A stretch of 64,000 bases of DNA from Chlamydia sp. 04-14 (GTDB lineage: Bacteria; Chlamydiota; Chlamydiia; Chlamydiales; Chlamydiaceae), in the NCBI RefSeq assembly GCF_036632095.1, contig NZ_JAPYKW010000002.1, forward strand, positions 186,001 to 250,000. Reading direction: 5' to 3'. The notes beneath the pieces were generated by a model. It saw only the letters and a list, made by a program, of their open reading frames with translations, had not been told where the DNA came from and made no database searches. Shown here piece after piece: positions 1-10,110 of the stretch. The translations under genes and the position numbers were made by a program. The stretch's first letter is position 1, and each line of letters starts with the position of its first letter.

Positions 1-821
1 TCATTCGGATAGAGTACTCTCGAGATATTTTCTACTAATGCGATATCCTCTATAGCACGAATATAGTTTCCATGATTAAAATAGTTGAATTCAAATCCAT
101 GTGGGGACTGTGCTTGCCATAAACGTAAAGTATTCACGGTATCTGTACCATATCCTGGAATAGGTACATCATAAGCCATAGCTAATACTTCTTGTGTATC
201 TACAAGATCCGCGACTTCTTTCCCCCTAGCATCTGTATAGTGAATCACTCTACCATAAAAACGAATGGGATAAAGATACTCTCCTCTACATATTTCCCAA
301 GGGCTTCCATAGCGCAACCACTCATCAGGAGCCTCTACTTGATATCCATTTACAATTTTCTGATCGAAAATTCCATAATCATAGCGAATTCCATAACCAT
401 AAGCTGGAATCCCTAATGTCGCCATGGAATCCAAATAACACGCTGCAAGTCGTCCTAAACCACCATTTCCTAATCCTGCATCTGACTCCATTTGCACTAA
501 ACTATCGAAATCATAATTTAGTTCCGCTAATGCGTCTCGCACGAGATCCAATATTCCTAAATTCAAAAGATTACTCTTTAAACTTCTACCAAGTAGAAAT
601 TCCATAGAAATATAATAGACACGTTTAACATCTTGTTCGTAATAACTATTTTGAGTCTTTAGCCAACCTTTAGCTAACCATTCCATTACAGTTTTTGAAA
701 CTGCTGTAAATATATCCCTGGTTGAAGCAGATTCTGGAGATTGCACCACTCCGAAATATAGACGATTTAAAATCGCCTGCTTCATTGTTTCTATATTTAC
801 CAAATTCTTATCAAAACTCAT
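1..821 (-). CDS. glgP: Glycogen phosphorylase, N-terminal part (cut by window edge)
   Basis: Phosphorolysis of alpha-1,4-glucan to glucose-1-phosphate, in the cytoplasm. Only the first 273 codons lie in the window; the rest continues beyond base 1. The reading runs from an ATG at 819-821 and starts [17 protein letters not shown]. It contains the family segments [41 protein letters not shown] and [12 protein letters not shown], all typical of the phosphorylase N-terminal domain. Chlamydiae carry a full glycogen pathway, and malQ is also in this window. Identification is firm; the C-terminal pyridoxal-phosphate lysine is not visible. Confidence 0.95.
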   Translation of the reverse strand, partial: MSFDKNLVNIETMKQAILNRLYFGVVQSPESASTRDIFTAVSKTVMEWLAKGWLKTQNSYYEQDVKRVYYISMEFLLGRSLKSNLLNLGILDLVRDALAELNYDFDSLVQMESDAGLGNGGLGRLAACYLDSMATLGIPAYGYGIRYDYGIFDQKIVNGYQVEAPDEWLRYGSPWEICRGEYLYPIRFYGRVIHYTDARGKEVADLVDTQEVLAMAYDVPIPGYGTDTVNTLRLWQAQSPHGFEFNYFNHGNYIRAIEDIALVENISRVLYPN

Positions 822-1067
822 AAGTCGTCCGAATCAAAGAGTAGTTAGGAAGTGATTTTTGTATTTCCATAAGAAAAATCTAAAAAAAAAGAAAGAACTT
901 AGAAAAGGGAAACAACAGAATGAAAGAAAATATCTTATATTCTTTCTAAAAATTAATGTTTTTTTATTTTAACAAACTAAAATTCAAAGAATTATCGATT
1001 ATTTAAATTGATATCAAAATAAAGATATGCTAAATCTTTTAAAGATTTTATTATTGGTGAGAATATT

Positions 1068-1451
1068 ATGACTAAGGCCCACGGGTATGGAGCGTTTGCG
1101 GGACGCCCGAATAAAAACGTTTTCACATTAAGTGATCTTAACCATCGTGACTCTGCTAATTCTCGTGATTCTGAAATTTCCGGACGTACAACCGGACGCA
1201 CTGTAAGTATAGCTAGACCTTGTGTTGATAGATACCCCACATGTCCAATGGTTCAACATACAGCTCTTTGGGTAATTTTAGGAGTGATCACTGCTTTATC
1301 AGCTTGTTTATTGTTAGCGAGTGGGTGCCTTTCAATGCCCACAATTATCGCGGCCTTAATTATACAAATAGTCTTAATAGTCGTGTCTGTTACTTGCTTA
1401 ATTATTAAGTATAAAAAAGAAATTACTTCTAAATTCTGTGGAGAAAATTAA
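1068..1451 (+). CDS. Small Inc-like membrane protein (CT249 position)
   Basis: 127-residue protein. Residues 1-62 are polar and rich in Arg, Ser and Thr. Two closely spaced hydrophobic segments follow (about 65-88 and 90-113), then a short basic tail. This two-lobe pattern is the hallmark of chlamydial inclusion membrane (Inc) proteins, which are exported by type III secretion with both termini facing the host cytosol. It sits between glgP and dnaA, where C. trachomatis has the Inc candidate CT249. It converges on dnaA with an 8-base gap. The start ATG follows GGTGAGAATATT, a weak ribosome site. No enzymatic motif is seen. Inc assignment is inferred from topology and position. Confidence 0.75.
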   Translation: MTKAHGYGAFAGRPNKNVFTLSDLNHRDSANSRDSEISGRTTGRTVSIARPCVDRYPTCPMVQHTALWVILGVITALSACLLLASGCLSMPTIIAALIIQIVLIVVSVTCLIIKYKKEITSKFCGEN

Positions 1452-1459
1452 TAACAATA

Positions 1460-2842
1460 CTAACAAGAGATTTCTTCTTCAGGGAAGAATTCAAGACTCT
1501 TATACGCTGAATTAAGAGATTTCATTAGTTCTTGTGTAGCAATACTAATGTCGTGCCCTCCTTCTTCTACCTTCTGAGAAATAGTGCGTATTGATGAAAT
1601 TACTGTTGAATGATCTCTAGAAAATACATCTCCTATACGTACGTAAGATAAAGATAGTTTCTGGCGACATAGATACATAGCTACCTGCCTAGGCAATACG
1701 TATTCTCGAGATTGCGAACGCCCTAGAATACTCTCGGGAGATACACCATAATATTTAGCAACAGCGCGAACAATTCCCGAGGGGGTTAATCGCACACTCT
1801 CTGCAGCTTCCAGCACATCGTGTAGTAAAGATTGTATATCATCCTCATAAAGTAGTTGCTGGCCTAATTTCTTATAGGCAACACGTTTCGATAACAACGT
1901 GAGTGCGTCTATTAATGTTTTTACATTTGAAGATAGAGAATGAATCAAGAAATCCAAAGCAGTATCTTCTATACGGATAGATAACTGTTGGGCTTGATGC
2001 ATAAGAAAACTTCTTAATCCTTCTTTTGTTAAAGGATGAATAGGAACGGCAACACCCCATTCGAAACGACTGATAAGTCGCTCCTCAATAGCCTTTAAAT
2101 CTCCGGGTGCGTATGCCGAGGAAACGACTATCAATTTACCTTCAGTCTGCAAGGAATTAAAAGTATGGAAAAACTCTTCTTGAGTAGCTCCTTTACCTGA
2201 AAATACCTCTATATCTTCTATAAATAAGGCATCGACATTACGATAAAAAGAACGGAATCTTTGCATCTCTCCAGAGCGTATAGCTGAAACTAAATGTTCT
2301 GTAAATAAATCGGAAGCTACATAAAGAATTTTCCCTCCAGATTCTCGAAGAGCGTTTACCGCAGCCTGCATTAAATGTGTTTTGCCAGAACCTTCGGGTC
2401 CAAAAAGATAAATAGGATTAAAAGGAAAGCCTGTAGCGTCTTCTCCAGGCTTAGTAAACTCTTGTAGAATACGAAACGGTAAATCATTTTCAGGAGTTAC
2501 AAGAAAATTAGAAAAAGTCATTTCAGGATTTACATTGCCATACTGCATAGTGAAGTAAGCAGTCTTTTCCTGTTGGATTTGCTTTTCTTTATAAAAAGGC
2601 GTGGTTTTATCTAAAGAGGTTACGTGAACACGGATCAACTTTCCATTATTGTTCACTAAATTAGTTTTAACCTTATGGCGTATATGCTCTTCAAACCAAG
2701 TCACTTGAAAAGAATCTTTGGCTTCAAGGTATAAATTACACGCGTCAAAACACAGGACTTTTAACGACCTTAACCATTTGTCTACAGTACTTGTACCAAT
2801 TTCTTTTTCTTGTAGCAAAAGAAAGTCTTCCCACGCCCGCAT
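1460..2842 (-). CDS. dnaA: Chromosomal replication initiator DnaA
   Basis: AAA+ initiator that binds DnaA boxes and opens the origin. 460 residues, the usual length. The order is an N-terminal helicase-loading domain, an AAA+ domain with Walker A GPEGSGKT (about 148-155) and Walker B DALFIEDIEVF, then the C-terminal DNA-binding domain with the signature FSRDHSTVISSIRTI. It is the last gene of an lgt-yidC-dnaA run on the minus strand, 66 bases after yidC. Chlamydiae have two dnaA genes; by context this is the copy next to yidC (CT250 type). No cluster of DnaA boxes was noticed beside it, so the origin need not be here. Confidence 0.95.
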   Translation of the reverse strand: MRAWEDFLLLQEKEIGTSTVDKWLRSLKVLCFDACNLYLEAKDSFQVTWFEEHIRHKVKTNLVNNNGKLIRVHVTSLDKTTPFYKEKQIQQEKTAYFTMQYGNVNPEMTFSNFLVTPENDLPFRILQEFTKPGEDATGFPFNPIYLFGPEGSGKTHLMQAAVNALRESGGKILYVASDLFTEHLVSAIRSGEMQRFRSFYRNVDALFIEDIEVFSGKGATQEEFFHTFNSLQTEGKLIVVSSAYAPGDLKAIEERLISRFEWGVAVPIHPLTKEGLRSFLMHQAQQLSIRIEDTALDFLIHSLSSNVKTLIDALTLLSKRVAYKKLGQQLLYEDDIQSLLHDVLEAAESVRLTPSGIVRAVAKYYGVSPESILGRSQSREYVLPRQVAMYLCRQKLSLSYVRIGDVFSRDHSTVISSIRTISQKVEEGGHDISIATQELMKSLNSAYKSLEFFPEEEISC

Positions 2843-2908
2843 AAAACTATCTCATCTAAATAGTTTTCATATATCTTCTTTAATATAAAAAAGCTTTTTT
2901 TTCAGTTG

Positions 2909-5293
2909 TTACCTTTGTCTTTTCTTATTAACAGAAATTTCATTTTTAAGATGTTTGCCATCTAAAATCTTATTAGTAACCCACTGCTGGATCAATCCAA
3001 GAAGCATAGAAGAAAACCAATAAATATTTAAACCTGAAGGGAAATTATAGAACATAAAGGTAAACAAGAGAGCCATCATTGTTCCCATTGTTTCCTGTTG
3101 TCTTTGTTGATCCGTAGCAGGTCCTTTCTTCTTCAAAGCGGAGATCTTTTGCTGAGCGAACATCACAATCCCTAATAAAATAGGAAGGAGATGAAACTCA
3201 TTTCCAAGGAACCAAATTGGTGTAGTCCAAGAAAACAAAACGTCTGGCGCTGTTAAATTATCAATCCATCCAGGGATAAAAGATGCTCCTCGAAGTAAGA
3301 ATGAGGATTTCAATAAATCAAACATAGCTATAAGAAACGGCAACTGAATCAATAACGGCAAACAGCCTGTAATAGGATTCACTTTATTAGTCTTATACAA
3401 AGCCATGACTTCCATTTGAGCACGCTTGGGCTCTTTCTTATATTTCTGTTGGATTTCCTGAATATAAGGAGACAACTTTTGCATGCGTCTCATAGAACGT
3501 ATTGACCAAGCATTCAATGGATAGAGAAGTAATTTTAAGAATACAGTAAGTAGAATGATAGAAATCCCCCACGATCCCGTGATCATTCTGAAAAACTTCA
3601 TAATAATGAAAAGCAAGGCTGCAAAAGGCTCAGTAATAAAAGCAAATAACCCTCGGAAAGTTATACAATCAAGATACTGAGGACTTTCACCTTTGGAATT
3701 GGTATAAGCCTGATCCAAAGCTCGTAATGTTGGCTCGGCTAGAGGTCCTGCATAAACAAGGAAACGATGTGTCCCTTTCTGATTAGGTAAAGGAAGTAAA
3801 GTTTCGTATCCAGGATATTTAGAAGCAGGATAGGCTTGATTTTTAGGAGATAATAGAGATAAACGTGTAGGAACAGAACTCCCAGGAACATAGGAAGCAG
3901 CATATCCTGCAGGGACATCTGTAAGTGGAGATAAGATGATACCAAAGTATCCATTAGAGTTGAGAATCCACTGAGGATATACTCCACTACGCAAAGCTAA
4001 AGGATCCTTAGCCTTAGGCAATTTTACCTTATCTAACTGGCCCTTATTTTTTTTAATAACATGATACTTAATAGACGGAGTAAATGCGTTGGACATAATT
4101 TCAACTTCGGGAACTCCAGAAGTTATCCACATGTCGTCACTAGCGTGATTTATACCAATCTCAACTTCAAAAGCATAAGGTTGATTTTGAGGTAAATTAT
4201 AAGTTTTTTTAATAGAACCGTCATTACTTTCCAATTCCAACATAGTACTATTAAAAATAGAAACGCGGTATCCCGAAGCTACGGAATTGACAAGATCTCT
4301 TCCAGAAACAATGTTTAAAGCATGATAGCTAGAAGGAGTTCGTTTTTTAATATCAGAAAGAATTCCCCTGCGCAATAAAGGATAATACCCTCCTATGGTA
4401 TCGGAAATTTCTTTTTTGTTCGCTCCTATCGAAGGAAGTCCAGGAAAAGAAGCTTCGCTAGGAACCTGAGCTTTCAAATCTCTATCAAAACCGATCTCAT
4501 TAACTATACTCTTATTATCCTCAGAAGAAAATGGAAGGTTGATTCCCTCTACAGAACCACTCTCTTGAGAAACAACCAACTGCATATACTCATTAGAAAG
4601 AACAAAATATTGTCCGGAATTTACATCGATACTTCCTGATTGAGAATCATTAAAAATAGCGGCTTTGGTAATTGGGAGGTCTAAGGATTCTAATCTTTCT
4701 TCTTTGGAGTTATAAATACCTAAAGGAAGATACTCATTCCCGGACCTCCAAAAAACTAAAGAAGTGCCATAAACAACACTATCCTTATTATAAATCTTCC
4801 CTTGTTCTTGCTTATATTGACCCAAGAACACTACGGGTTCCTGATTATTACGAAACTCAACAACTAAAACAGGAAGCGCTTCGTTAGTTACGGGAAGAAA
4901 TACTTTTCCTGTATTTAAAGGATCTGTGGGCTCATTTGCTTCACTATACAACGCAACATGAATATTATCACAAGCTGTGGTTTCCTCTATAAAATTCCAA
5001 CGAATACCAGAAGAATAAACTGAATCTGCTGATCCCCCTTGATTCAAAAGGAGCAACTTATTCCCAACACGCACAGCGTAATGATTTTTATTTACCTCTT
5101 CTTCAAGAGATGTAGTCCAAGGAGAAACACTTAATCCCATAGACTTCGTTGCATCAAGCACTTGTTCTGAAATTGTTTTCTGTTTCTCTGTTAGAGCCTT
5201 GCAAGAACGAAAATCATTATAACCAAAAAAGATTTGACACCCTACAAAAGCTACGCCAACTAAAGAAACAAACAACAATGAACGTTTATTCAT
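2909..5293 (-). CDS. yidC: Membrane protein insertase YidC (long chlamydial form)
   Basis: Inserts and folds inner-membrane proteins, with or without Sec. 794 residues, much longer than the roughly 550 of E. coli. The extra length is in the periplasmic domain between the N-terminal membrane helix and the C-terminal core. The core (about residues 545-780) has the conserved five-helix arrangement, with [20 protein letters not shown], the hydrophilic-groove Arg in [29 protein letters not shown] and FPSGLNIYW. The N-terminal helix ends in VGC at residues 17-19, a lipobox-like context. Basic tail KKRQR. Lies between lgt and dnaA in a probable operon. Confidence 0.95.
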   Translation of the reverse strand: MNKRSLLFVSLVGVAFVGCQIFFGYNDFRSCKALTEKQKTISEQVLDATKSMGLSVSPWTTSLEEEVNKNHYAVRVGNKLLLLNQGGSADSVYSSGIRWNFIEETTACDNIHVALYSEANEPTDPLNTGKVFLPVTNEALPVLVVEFRNNQEPVVFLGQYKQEQGKIYNKDSVVYGTSLVFWRSGNEYLPLGIYNSKEERLESLDLPITKAAIFNDSQSGSIDVNSGQYFVLSNEYMQLVVSQESGSVEGINLPFSSEDNKSIVNEIGFDRDLKAQVPSEASFPGLPSIGANKKEISDTIGGYYPLLRRGILSDIKKRTPSSYHALNIVSGRDLVNSVASGYRVSIFNSTMLELESNDGSIKKTYNLPQNQPYAFEVEIGINHASDDMWITSGVPEVEIMSNAFTPSIKYHVIKKNKGQLDKVKLPKAKDPLALRSGVYPQWILNSNGYFGIILSPLTDVPAGYAASYVPGSSVPTRLSLLSPKNQAYPASKYPGYETLLPLPNQKGTHRFLVYAGPLAEPTLRALDQAYTNSKGESPQYLDCITFRGLFAFITEPFAALLFIIMKFFRMITGSWGISIILLTVFLKLLLYPLNAWSIRSMRRMQKLSPYIQEIQQKYKKEPKRAQMEVMALYKTNKVNPITGCLPLLIQLPFLIAMFDLLKSSFLLRGASFIPGWIDNLTAPDVLFSWTTPIWFLGNEFHLLPILLGIVMFAQQKISALKKKGPATDQQRQQETMGTMMALLFTFMFYNFPSGLNIYWFSSMLLGLIQQWVTNKILDGKHLKNEISVNKKRQR

Positions 5294-5387
5294 CTGATAA
5301 ACTCTGAAAAATTAAACTAAAAAGCTAAAATACCATAGTATCTATTTATCTCCCATAAGAGATTCCTAACTACGTATGGAACTTTTT

Positions 5388-6278
5388 CTATTTTATAGAT
5401 GAAGTCGAAGATGTGCCCTTTTTATTTTTAATAAAACAAGCCACACCTAAAGCCACACCGAATATAAATAGGGGTAACGATAGAATCTGTCCCATTGTTA
5501 ATAAACTATTTGGGCCTAGAACTTTACCTTGATGGCTTTTAAAAAATTCAGCAAAAAAGCGAATCAAAGATATGCCTATTAATCCCAAAGATGTTGCGCA
5601 TCCAGAACCTAAACGAAAATAACGTTTATAACTTAAGAAAAATAGGACCGTAGAAAGCAATAAGTAACTAACACCCTCATATAGTTGTACGGGATGCACA
5701 GAGACCCCCAAACTTCCTTGTGTAGGAGATGAAAAGATGATCCCCCAAGGCAGGTTTGTAGGCTTGCCTATGATCTCTTGATTCATGAAATTTCCAATAC
5801 GAATCATAAAGGCCGCGCATCCAAATACAGAGGCACAAAGATCGCAAAGAAATAAAAAGGTCAGGATAGGAATTTTTTTCCTACATCTCCAAGAAAAAAT
5901 AATTGCCCAGAGAATTAGACCTATCATACCTCCATGACTTGCTAATCCTCCATTCCAAACTTTTAAAATCTCTTGGGGATGTTTAAAGTAAAAATCGCCG
6001 CCATAAAACAAAACATAAGCTATCCGTGATCCTGGAATGATGAATAAAAGAGAGTAGAGAGCGAAATTTTCCAAAGCCTCACGAAGCTGATTTTTAGAAA
6101 ATCTTTTTCTATCTTCTATAGTATAAGAAGATAATGCGAGATAAATACCAAGTATAGAGGCAAGTAAAATACCTAAAGAAAAGCACAGACCGTACCACGG
6201 GACTCTAATAGGGAAATTATCTGAATTCCATAAAAATTTTGAATGATTCCAATATATTGCTGATAAGAAGACTCGCAT
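5388..6278 (-). CDS. lgt: Prolipoprotein diacylglyceryl transferase
   Basis: Transfers diacylglycerol from phosphatidylglycerol to the lipobox Cys of prolipoproteins; polytopic inner-membrane enzyme. 296 residues with about seven hydrophobic segments. Visible motifs are RVPWYGLCFSLGI, GGLASHGGMIG and the Lgt signature region MIRIGNFMNQEIIG. The C-terminal part has HPVQLYEGVSYLLL and a final membrane helix. First gene of the lgt-yidC-dnaA run. Likely substrates in this window are the lipoproteins YtgA and ApbE. The first residues before the conserved core vary between species, so the start is less certain than the identity. Confidence 0.94.
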   Translation of the reverse strand: MRVFLSAIYWNHSKFLWNSDNFPIRVPWYGLCFSLGILLASILGIYLALSSYTIEDRKRFSKNQLREALENFALYSLLFIIPGSRIAYVLFYGGDFYFKHPQEILKVWNGGLASHGGMIGLILWAIIFSWRCRKKIPILTFLFLCDLCASVFGCAAFMIRIGNFMNQEIIGKPTNLPWGIIFSSPTQGSLGVSVHPVQLYEGVSYLLLSTVLFFLSYKRYFRLGSGCATSLGLIGISLIRFFAEFFKSHQGKVLGPNSLLTMGQILSLPLFIFGVALGVACFIKNKKGTSSTSSIK

Positions 6279-6347
6279 TATTCAATCCAAAATAGAAAAA
6301 AATATAACTTCCATATAGAATGGCTAAACTACAACAGACAAAAACAT

Positions 6348-6794
6348 ATGACTAATAATAAAAATCATTTACTTATTTGTCTCCCAGGCATTCTTTGGTT
6401 GTCAGCAGGAGTTAAACTACTTTTAAAAGCTTCCGTGGTTGTCTATCAACCGGATTTTTCCTTTAAAATTTTTGCTCCTCTAGCTATGGGAGCATGGATT
6501 ATAGCATCTTTGAAGTACCGTTATTTATTATTAAAATCCGTGTCTTCTCAAAATGAACTATCCCTCCAACTACTCTCGAAAACTATATCAAAAAAAAATT
6601 ACATAAAAAAATCTTTTATTTCCAAACGCTTCTTAATCATGGCTGCCATGATTTCCATATCTCTATTGCTGCGTAGATATATTGATAACCAGGCCATTCT
6701 ATTTCTCATTCGCTCTACCATTGGTTATGCTCTCATTAAAACAGCTTTGACCTATTTTGCTAAATCCCACAAAACACTTTCAGAAAGTATTTAA
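6348..6794 (+). CDS. Small conserved chlamydial membrane protein (CT101 type)
   Basis: 148 residues, function not recognised. Three to four hydrophobic stretches are visible: about 8-28, 38-55, 92-105 and 115-133, with a basic Lys-rich stretch (about 80-92) between the second and third. It begins ATGACTAATAAT and ends 15 bases before acpS, suggesting co-transcription. By position it matches the hypothetical membrane protein next to acpS in other chlamydiae. No signal peptidase site or catalytic motif stands out. It could be an inner-membrane accessory protein; that is only inference. Confidence 0.7.
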   Translation: MTNNKNHLLICLPGILWLSAGVKLLLKASVVVYQPDFSFKIFAPLAMGAWIIASLKYRYLLLKSVSSQNELSLQLLSKTISKKNYIKKSFISKRFLIMAAMISISLLLRRYIDNQAILFLIRSTIGYALIKTALTYFAKSHKTLSESI

Positions 6795-6809
6795 ATATAG
6801 ATTTTCATT

Positions 6810-7178
6810 ATGCAAACTGCACATATAGGAACAGATATCATTGAAATTTCTAGAATCCGTAAAGCAATAAAAACTCATAATCAAAGAATGTTGAATAGAA
6901 TTTTCACTAAAGAGGAACAAGAATATTGTTTAAGACTAACTAATCCTTATCCCTCTTTTGCAGCAAGATTTGCCGGGAAAGAGGCCGTAGCCAAAGCTTT
7001 AGGAACAGGAATAGGGAAAGTTGTCTCTTGGAAAGATATAGAGATTCTTAAATCTTCAAAACAACCTGAGGTCCGTTTACCCTCAAGGATATATAAAAAA
7101 TTAGGAATCTCTAAAGTGCTACTATCTATTAGCCATAGCCGTGAATATGCTACAGCGATGGCTATAGCCCTAATCTAA
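6810..7178 (+). CDS. acpS: Holo-[acyl-carrier-protein] synthase
   Basis: Transfers 4'-phosphopantetheine from CoA to the serine of apo-ACP, activating it for fatty acid synthesis. 122 residues, standard size. The N-terminal metal-binding motif [10 protein letters not shown] and the second motif [18 protein letters not shown] are intact, as is the C-terminal [15 protein letters not shown]. Its last 9 bases overlap the end of trxB on the other strand, so the two converge tail to tail. The preceding small membrane-protein gene probably shares its transcript. Confidence 0.95.
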   Translation: MQTAHIGTDIIEISRIRKAIKTHNQRMLNRIFTKEEQEYCLRLTNPYPSFAARFAGKEAVAKALGTGIGKVVSWKDIEILKSSKQPEVRLPSRIYKKLGISKVLLSISHSREYATAMAIALI

Positions 7179-8105
7179 AAAACGTTCAGCTTCTAAAGCA
7201 GCCATACAACCACTTCCGGCAGCTGTAATAGCTTGTCTATAATGTTTATCCTGCACATCTCCTGCTGCAAATACTCCTGGAATAGAAGTTCTAGATGTTC
7301 CTTTATCAGTAATAATATACCCGTGCTCATCCAAAGCTAATTGGCCAGCTAGGAAATCTGTATTTGGTTTATGCCCAATAGCAAAAAATACACCTGCTGC
7401 ATCATGTGAAGAGATCTCATTAGAAACATTATTTAAAATATCAACTGAACGAACAACAGTATCTCCAGAAATTTTCACTATTTCACTATTCCAGAGAAAA
7501 GTAATTTTTTCGTTAGATTCTGCCTTTTTTATCATCACTTTAGAAGCTCTTAAAGTATCCCTTCTATGAACAATATATACACGTTTTCCATAACGAGTGA
7601 GAAACATAGCTTCCTCTAAAGCAGAGTCTCCGCCTCCTATTACATATAAATCTTTATTTTTAAAAATAGGAGAAGCTCCATCACAAACAGCGCATGCTGT
7701 AACACCTTTTTGCCAGAATTCATTATCTGCTGCTCCAGGAATTTCTAAACGCTTTGCAGAAGCTCCCGTTGCTATAATACATGTATCACAGGTATATTTT
7801 TCTTCATTGGACATTACCACAAAAGGACGTGCGGCAAAATCGACTAAAGTGACATCTTTTGGAAGAATTTGAGTTCCAAAACGTCCAGATTGAGATTTCA
7901 TATTATCCATTAACTTTTGGCCTAATATGCCCTCAGGGAATCCCGGAAAGTTTTCTACCTCGGTAGTAGTCATTAATTGACCACCAGCAATTCCGGAAAA
8001 AAATCCCTCGAATAAAATAGGACTTAAAAGTGCTCTTGAAGCATAAATCGCCGCAGTATAACCTGCGGGACCAGAGCCAATAATAATTACTTTAGCGTGA
8101 GTCAT
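7170..8105 (-). CDS. trxB: Thioredoxin reductase
   Basis: NADPH-dependent flavoprotein that reduces thioredoxin in the cytoplasm. 311 residues. Visible are the N-terminal FAD-binding [16 protein letters not shown], the redox-active CAVC pair within TACAVCDG (about residues 136-139), the NADPH-binding [12 protein letters not shown], and the C-terminal FAD motif [20 protein letters not shown]. The start at 8103-8105 gives [12 protein letters not shown], with the FAD motif at the right distance from the N-terminus. Divergent from rpsA with a 167-base gap. Confidence 0.96.
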   Translation of the reverse strand: MTHAKVIIIGSGPAGYTAAIYASRALLSPILFEGFFSGIAGGQLMTTTEVENFPGFPEGILGQKLMDNMKSQSGRFGTQILPKDVTLVDFAARPFVVMSNEEKYTCDTCIIATGASAKRLEIPGAADNEFWQKGVTACAVCDGASPIFKNKDLYVIGGGDSALEEAMFLTRYGKRVYIVHRRDTLRASKVMIKKAESNEKITFLWNSEIVKISGDTVVRSVDILNNVSNEISSHDAAGVFFAIGHKPNTDFLAGQLALDEHGYIITDKGTSRTSIPGVFAAGDVQDKHYRQAITAAGSGCMAALEAERFLD

Positions 8106-8191
8106 TTATTTTTACCCTACCGAATCATTTAGAAATAAAATCTAAAACAAATAAAAAATTTTTAAGCAACAAATTAGAATAAAAAACTGCT

Positions 8192-8214
8192 GCAAGGGAG
8201 ATCTTGCCTTTTTT
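8192..8214 (+). terminator. Terminator-like hairpin in the rpsA leader region
   Basis: Stem GCAAG (8192-8196) pairs with CTTGC (8203-8207) around a six-base loop, followed by C and six T (8209-8214). It lies about 60 bases upstream of rpsA on its coding strand. The nearest upstream plus-strand gene (acpS) ends about 1 kb away with antisense trxB between. It may therefore stop stray antisense transcription or act as an attenuator. The stem is only 5 bp, so confidence is modest. Confidence 0.4.
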
Positions 8215-8272
8215 AAGGTTTATATTTACACTATCTTTTTTGACTTTGTAGTTTTTAGGAGAATAACATTAA

Positions 8273-10018
8273 ATGCCAAAACAATCCGAATACACTTGGG
8301 GATCCAAAAAAATTCTTGATACTATAGATTGCCTCTCGGAAGACGTTGTTGAATTCAAAGATCTTCTATGCTCAACACACGGAATTACTTCAAGCGACGA
8401 GGAAACCACCAGTGAGATACAACCTGGCGCCATCCTAAAAGGTACTGTAGTTGATATCAATAAGGACTTCGTAGTCGTTGACGTTGGATTAAAATCCGAG
8501 GGAGTTATTCCGATGTCAGAATTCATAGATTCTTCTGAAGGTTTAGTTCTCGGTGCTGAAGTAGAGGTATACTTAGACCAAACTGAAGACGAAGAAGGAA
8601 AGGTTGTTTTATCTAGAGAAAAAGCTACTCGCCAACGACAGTGGGAACATATTTTAGCTCACTGTGAAGAAGGCTCTATCGTCAAAGGACAAATTATACG
8701 CAAAGTCAAAGGTGGTCTTATTGTTGATATTGGGATGGAAGCTTTTCTCCCTGGGTCACAAATCGACAATAAGAAAATTAAGAACTTAGATGATTATGTA
8801 GGCAAAGTCTGCGAATTTAAGATTCTTAAGATCAACATTGACAGAAGAAATGTTGTTGTTTCAAGAAGAGAACTCCTAGAAGCAGAACGAATTTCTAAAA
8901 AAGCAGAACTTATCGAACAAATTAATATTGGTGAACGCCGCCGAGGTGTTGTTAAAAATATTACAGATTTCGGTGTGTTCTTAGATCTAGATGGCATCGA
9001 TGGTCTCCTCCATATTACAGATATGACATGGAAACGTATCCGTCATCCGTCTGAAATGGTAGAACTCAATCAAGAGCTTGAAGTTATTATTCTAAGCGTT
9101 GACAAAGAAAAAGGACGCGTTGCTCTAGGTCTTAAGCAAAAAGAACATAATCCATGGGAAGATATTGAGAAGAAATATCCTCCAGGAAAACGTGTTACTG
9201 GTAAAATTGTTAAACTTCTCCCTTATGGCGCCTTTATTGAGATTGAAGAAGGTATCGAAGGCCTAATCCACGTTTCTGAAATGTCTTGGGTAAAGAATGT
9301 TGTTGATCCTAGCGAAGTAGTAAACAAAGGCGATGAAGTTGAGGCTATCGTTCTATCTATTCAAAAAGACGAAGGCAAAATTTCCTTAGGTTTAAAACAA
9401 ACAGAACATAATCCATGGGATAATATCGAAGAGAAATATCCTATCGGTCTACATGTACATGCAGAAATCAAAAATCTAACGAATTATGGAGCTTTTGTTG
9501 AATTGGAGCCAGGTATCGAAGGTCTAATTCACATCTCTGATATGAGCTGGATAAAAAAAGTATCTCATCCTTCTGAACTCTTCAAAAAAGGTAGCACTGT
9601 CGAAGCTGTTATTCTTTCTGTAGACAAGGAAAGTAAAAAAATTACTCTCGGAGTCAAACAATTAAGTTCCAATCCATGGAATGAAATTGAAGAAATGTTC
9701 CCAACAGGAAGCAATATTTCTGGCGTAGTAACTAAAATCACCGCATTTGGGGCATTTGTAGAACTGCAAAATGGTATTGAAGGTCTGATTCACGTTTCAG
9801 AACTATCTGAAAAACCTTTTTCAAAAATTGAAGATATTATCTCAATTGGCGATTCTGTATCTGCAAAAGTCATCAAACTCGACCCAGATCACAAGAAAGT
9901 ATCTCTTTCAGTGAAAGAATACTTAGCTGATAAACAACATGATCACATGGATACAGATTTAAATAATTTGGACCTAGAAGATTTAGTTGGTTCAGACAAA
10001 AAGAAAAAAGGGAAATAA
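8273..10018 (+). CDS. rpsA: 30S ribosomal protein S1
   Basis: RNA-binding ribosomal protein needed for initiation on most mRNAs. 581 residues carrying six S1 (OB-fold) repeats. The first two are degenerate (around 55-110 and 140-200); repeats three to six are clear, with [65 protein letters not shown] and [20 protein letters not shown] cores (each trimmed). The linker [12 protein letters not shown] recurs between repeats. The tail is acidic then ends KKKKGK. Ribosome site AGGAG lies 13 bases before the ATG. Followed by nusA after a hairpin-containing gap. Confidence 0.96.
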   Translation: MPKQSEYTWGSKKILDTIDCLSEDVVEFKDLLCSTHGITSSDEETTSEIQPGAILKGTVVDINKDFVVVDVGLKSEGVIPMSEFIDSSEGLVLGAEVEVYLDQTEDEEGKVVLSREKATRQRQWEHILAHCEEGSIVKGQIIRKVKGGLIVDIGMEAFLPGSQIDNKKIKNLDDYVGKVCEFKILKINIDRRNVVVSRRELLEAERISKKAELIEQINIGERRRGVVKNITDFGVFLDLDGIDGLLHITDMTWKRIRHPSEMVELNQELEVIILSVDKEKGRVALGLKQKEHNPWEDIEKKYPPGKRVTGKIVKLLPYGAFIEIEEGIEGLIHVSEMSWVKNVVDPSEVVNKGDEVEAIVLSIQKDEGKISLGLKQTEHNPWDNIEEKYPIGLHVHAEIKNLTNYGAFVELEPGIEGLIHISDMSWIKKVSHPSELFKKGSTVEAVILSVDKESKKITLGVKQLSSNPWNEIEEMFPTGSNISGVVTKITAFGAFVELQNGIEGLIHVSELSEKPFSKIEDIISIGDSVSAKVIKLDPDHKKVSLSVKEYLADKQHDHMDTDLNNLDLEDLVGSDKKKKGK

Positions 10019-10035
10019 TATTACTTAAAAGGTTG

Positions 10036-10061
10036 AGCTTATGTTTTTTATAGCATAAGCT
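10036..10061 (+). other. Intercistronic hairpin between rpsA and nusA
   Basis: AGCTTATG (10036-10043) and CATAAGCT (10054-10061) form an 8-bp perfect stem with a ten-base loop. No T run follows (next bases TGCCTTGG), so it does not look like a complete intrinsic terminator. It may be an mRNA processing or stability element that separates rpsA from the nusA-infB operon. Confidence 0.4.
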
Positions 10062-10110
10062 TGCCTTGGTTTAGCACTCTGTCTGTTTCCTTATTTATAA
10101 GAGGAGTATA

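Noticed and set aside
4123-4131. TTATCCACA, a perfect DnaA box, inside yidC near dnaA
   Set aside because: Single site inside a coding region. Another isolated copy lies at 22800-22808 in malQ. No cluster or AT-rich unwinding element was noticed, so this is not evidence for an origin.
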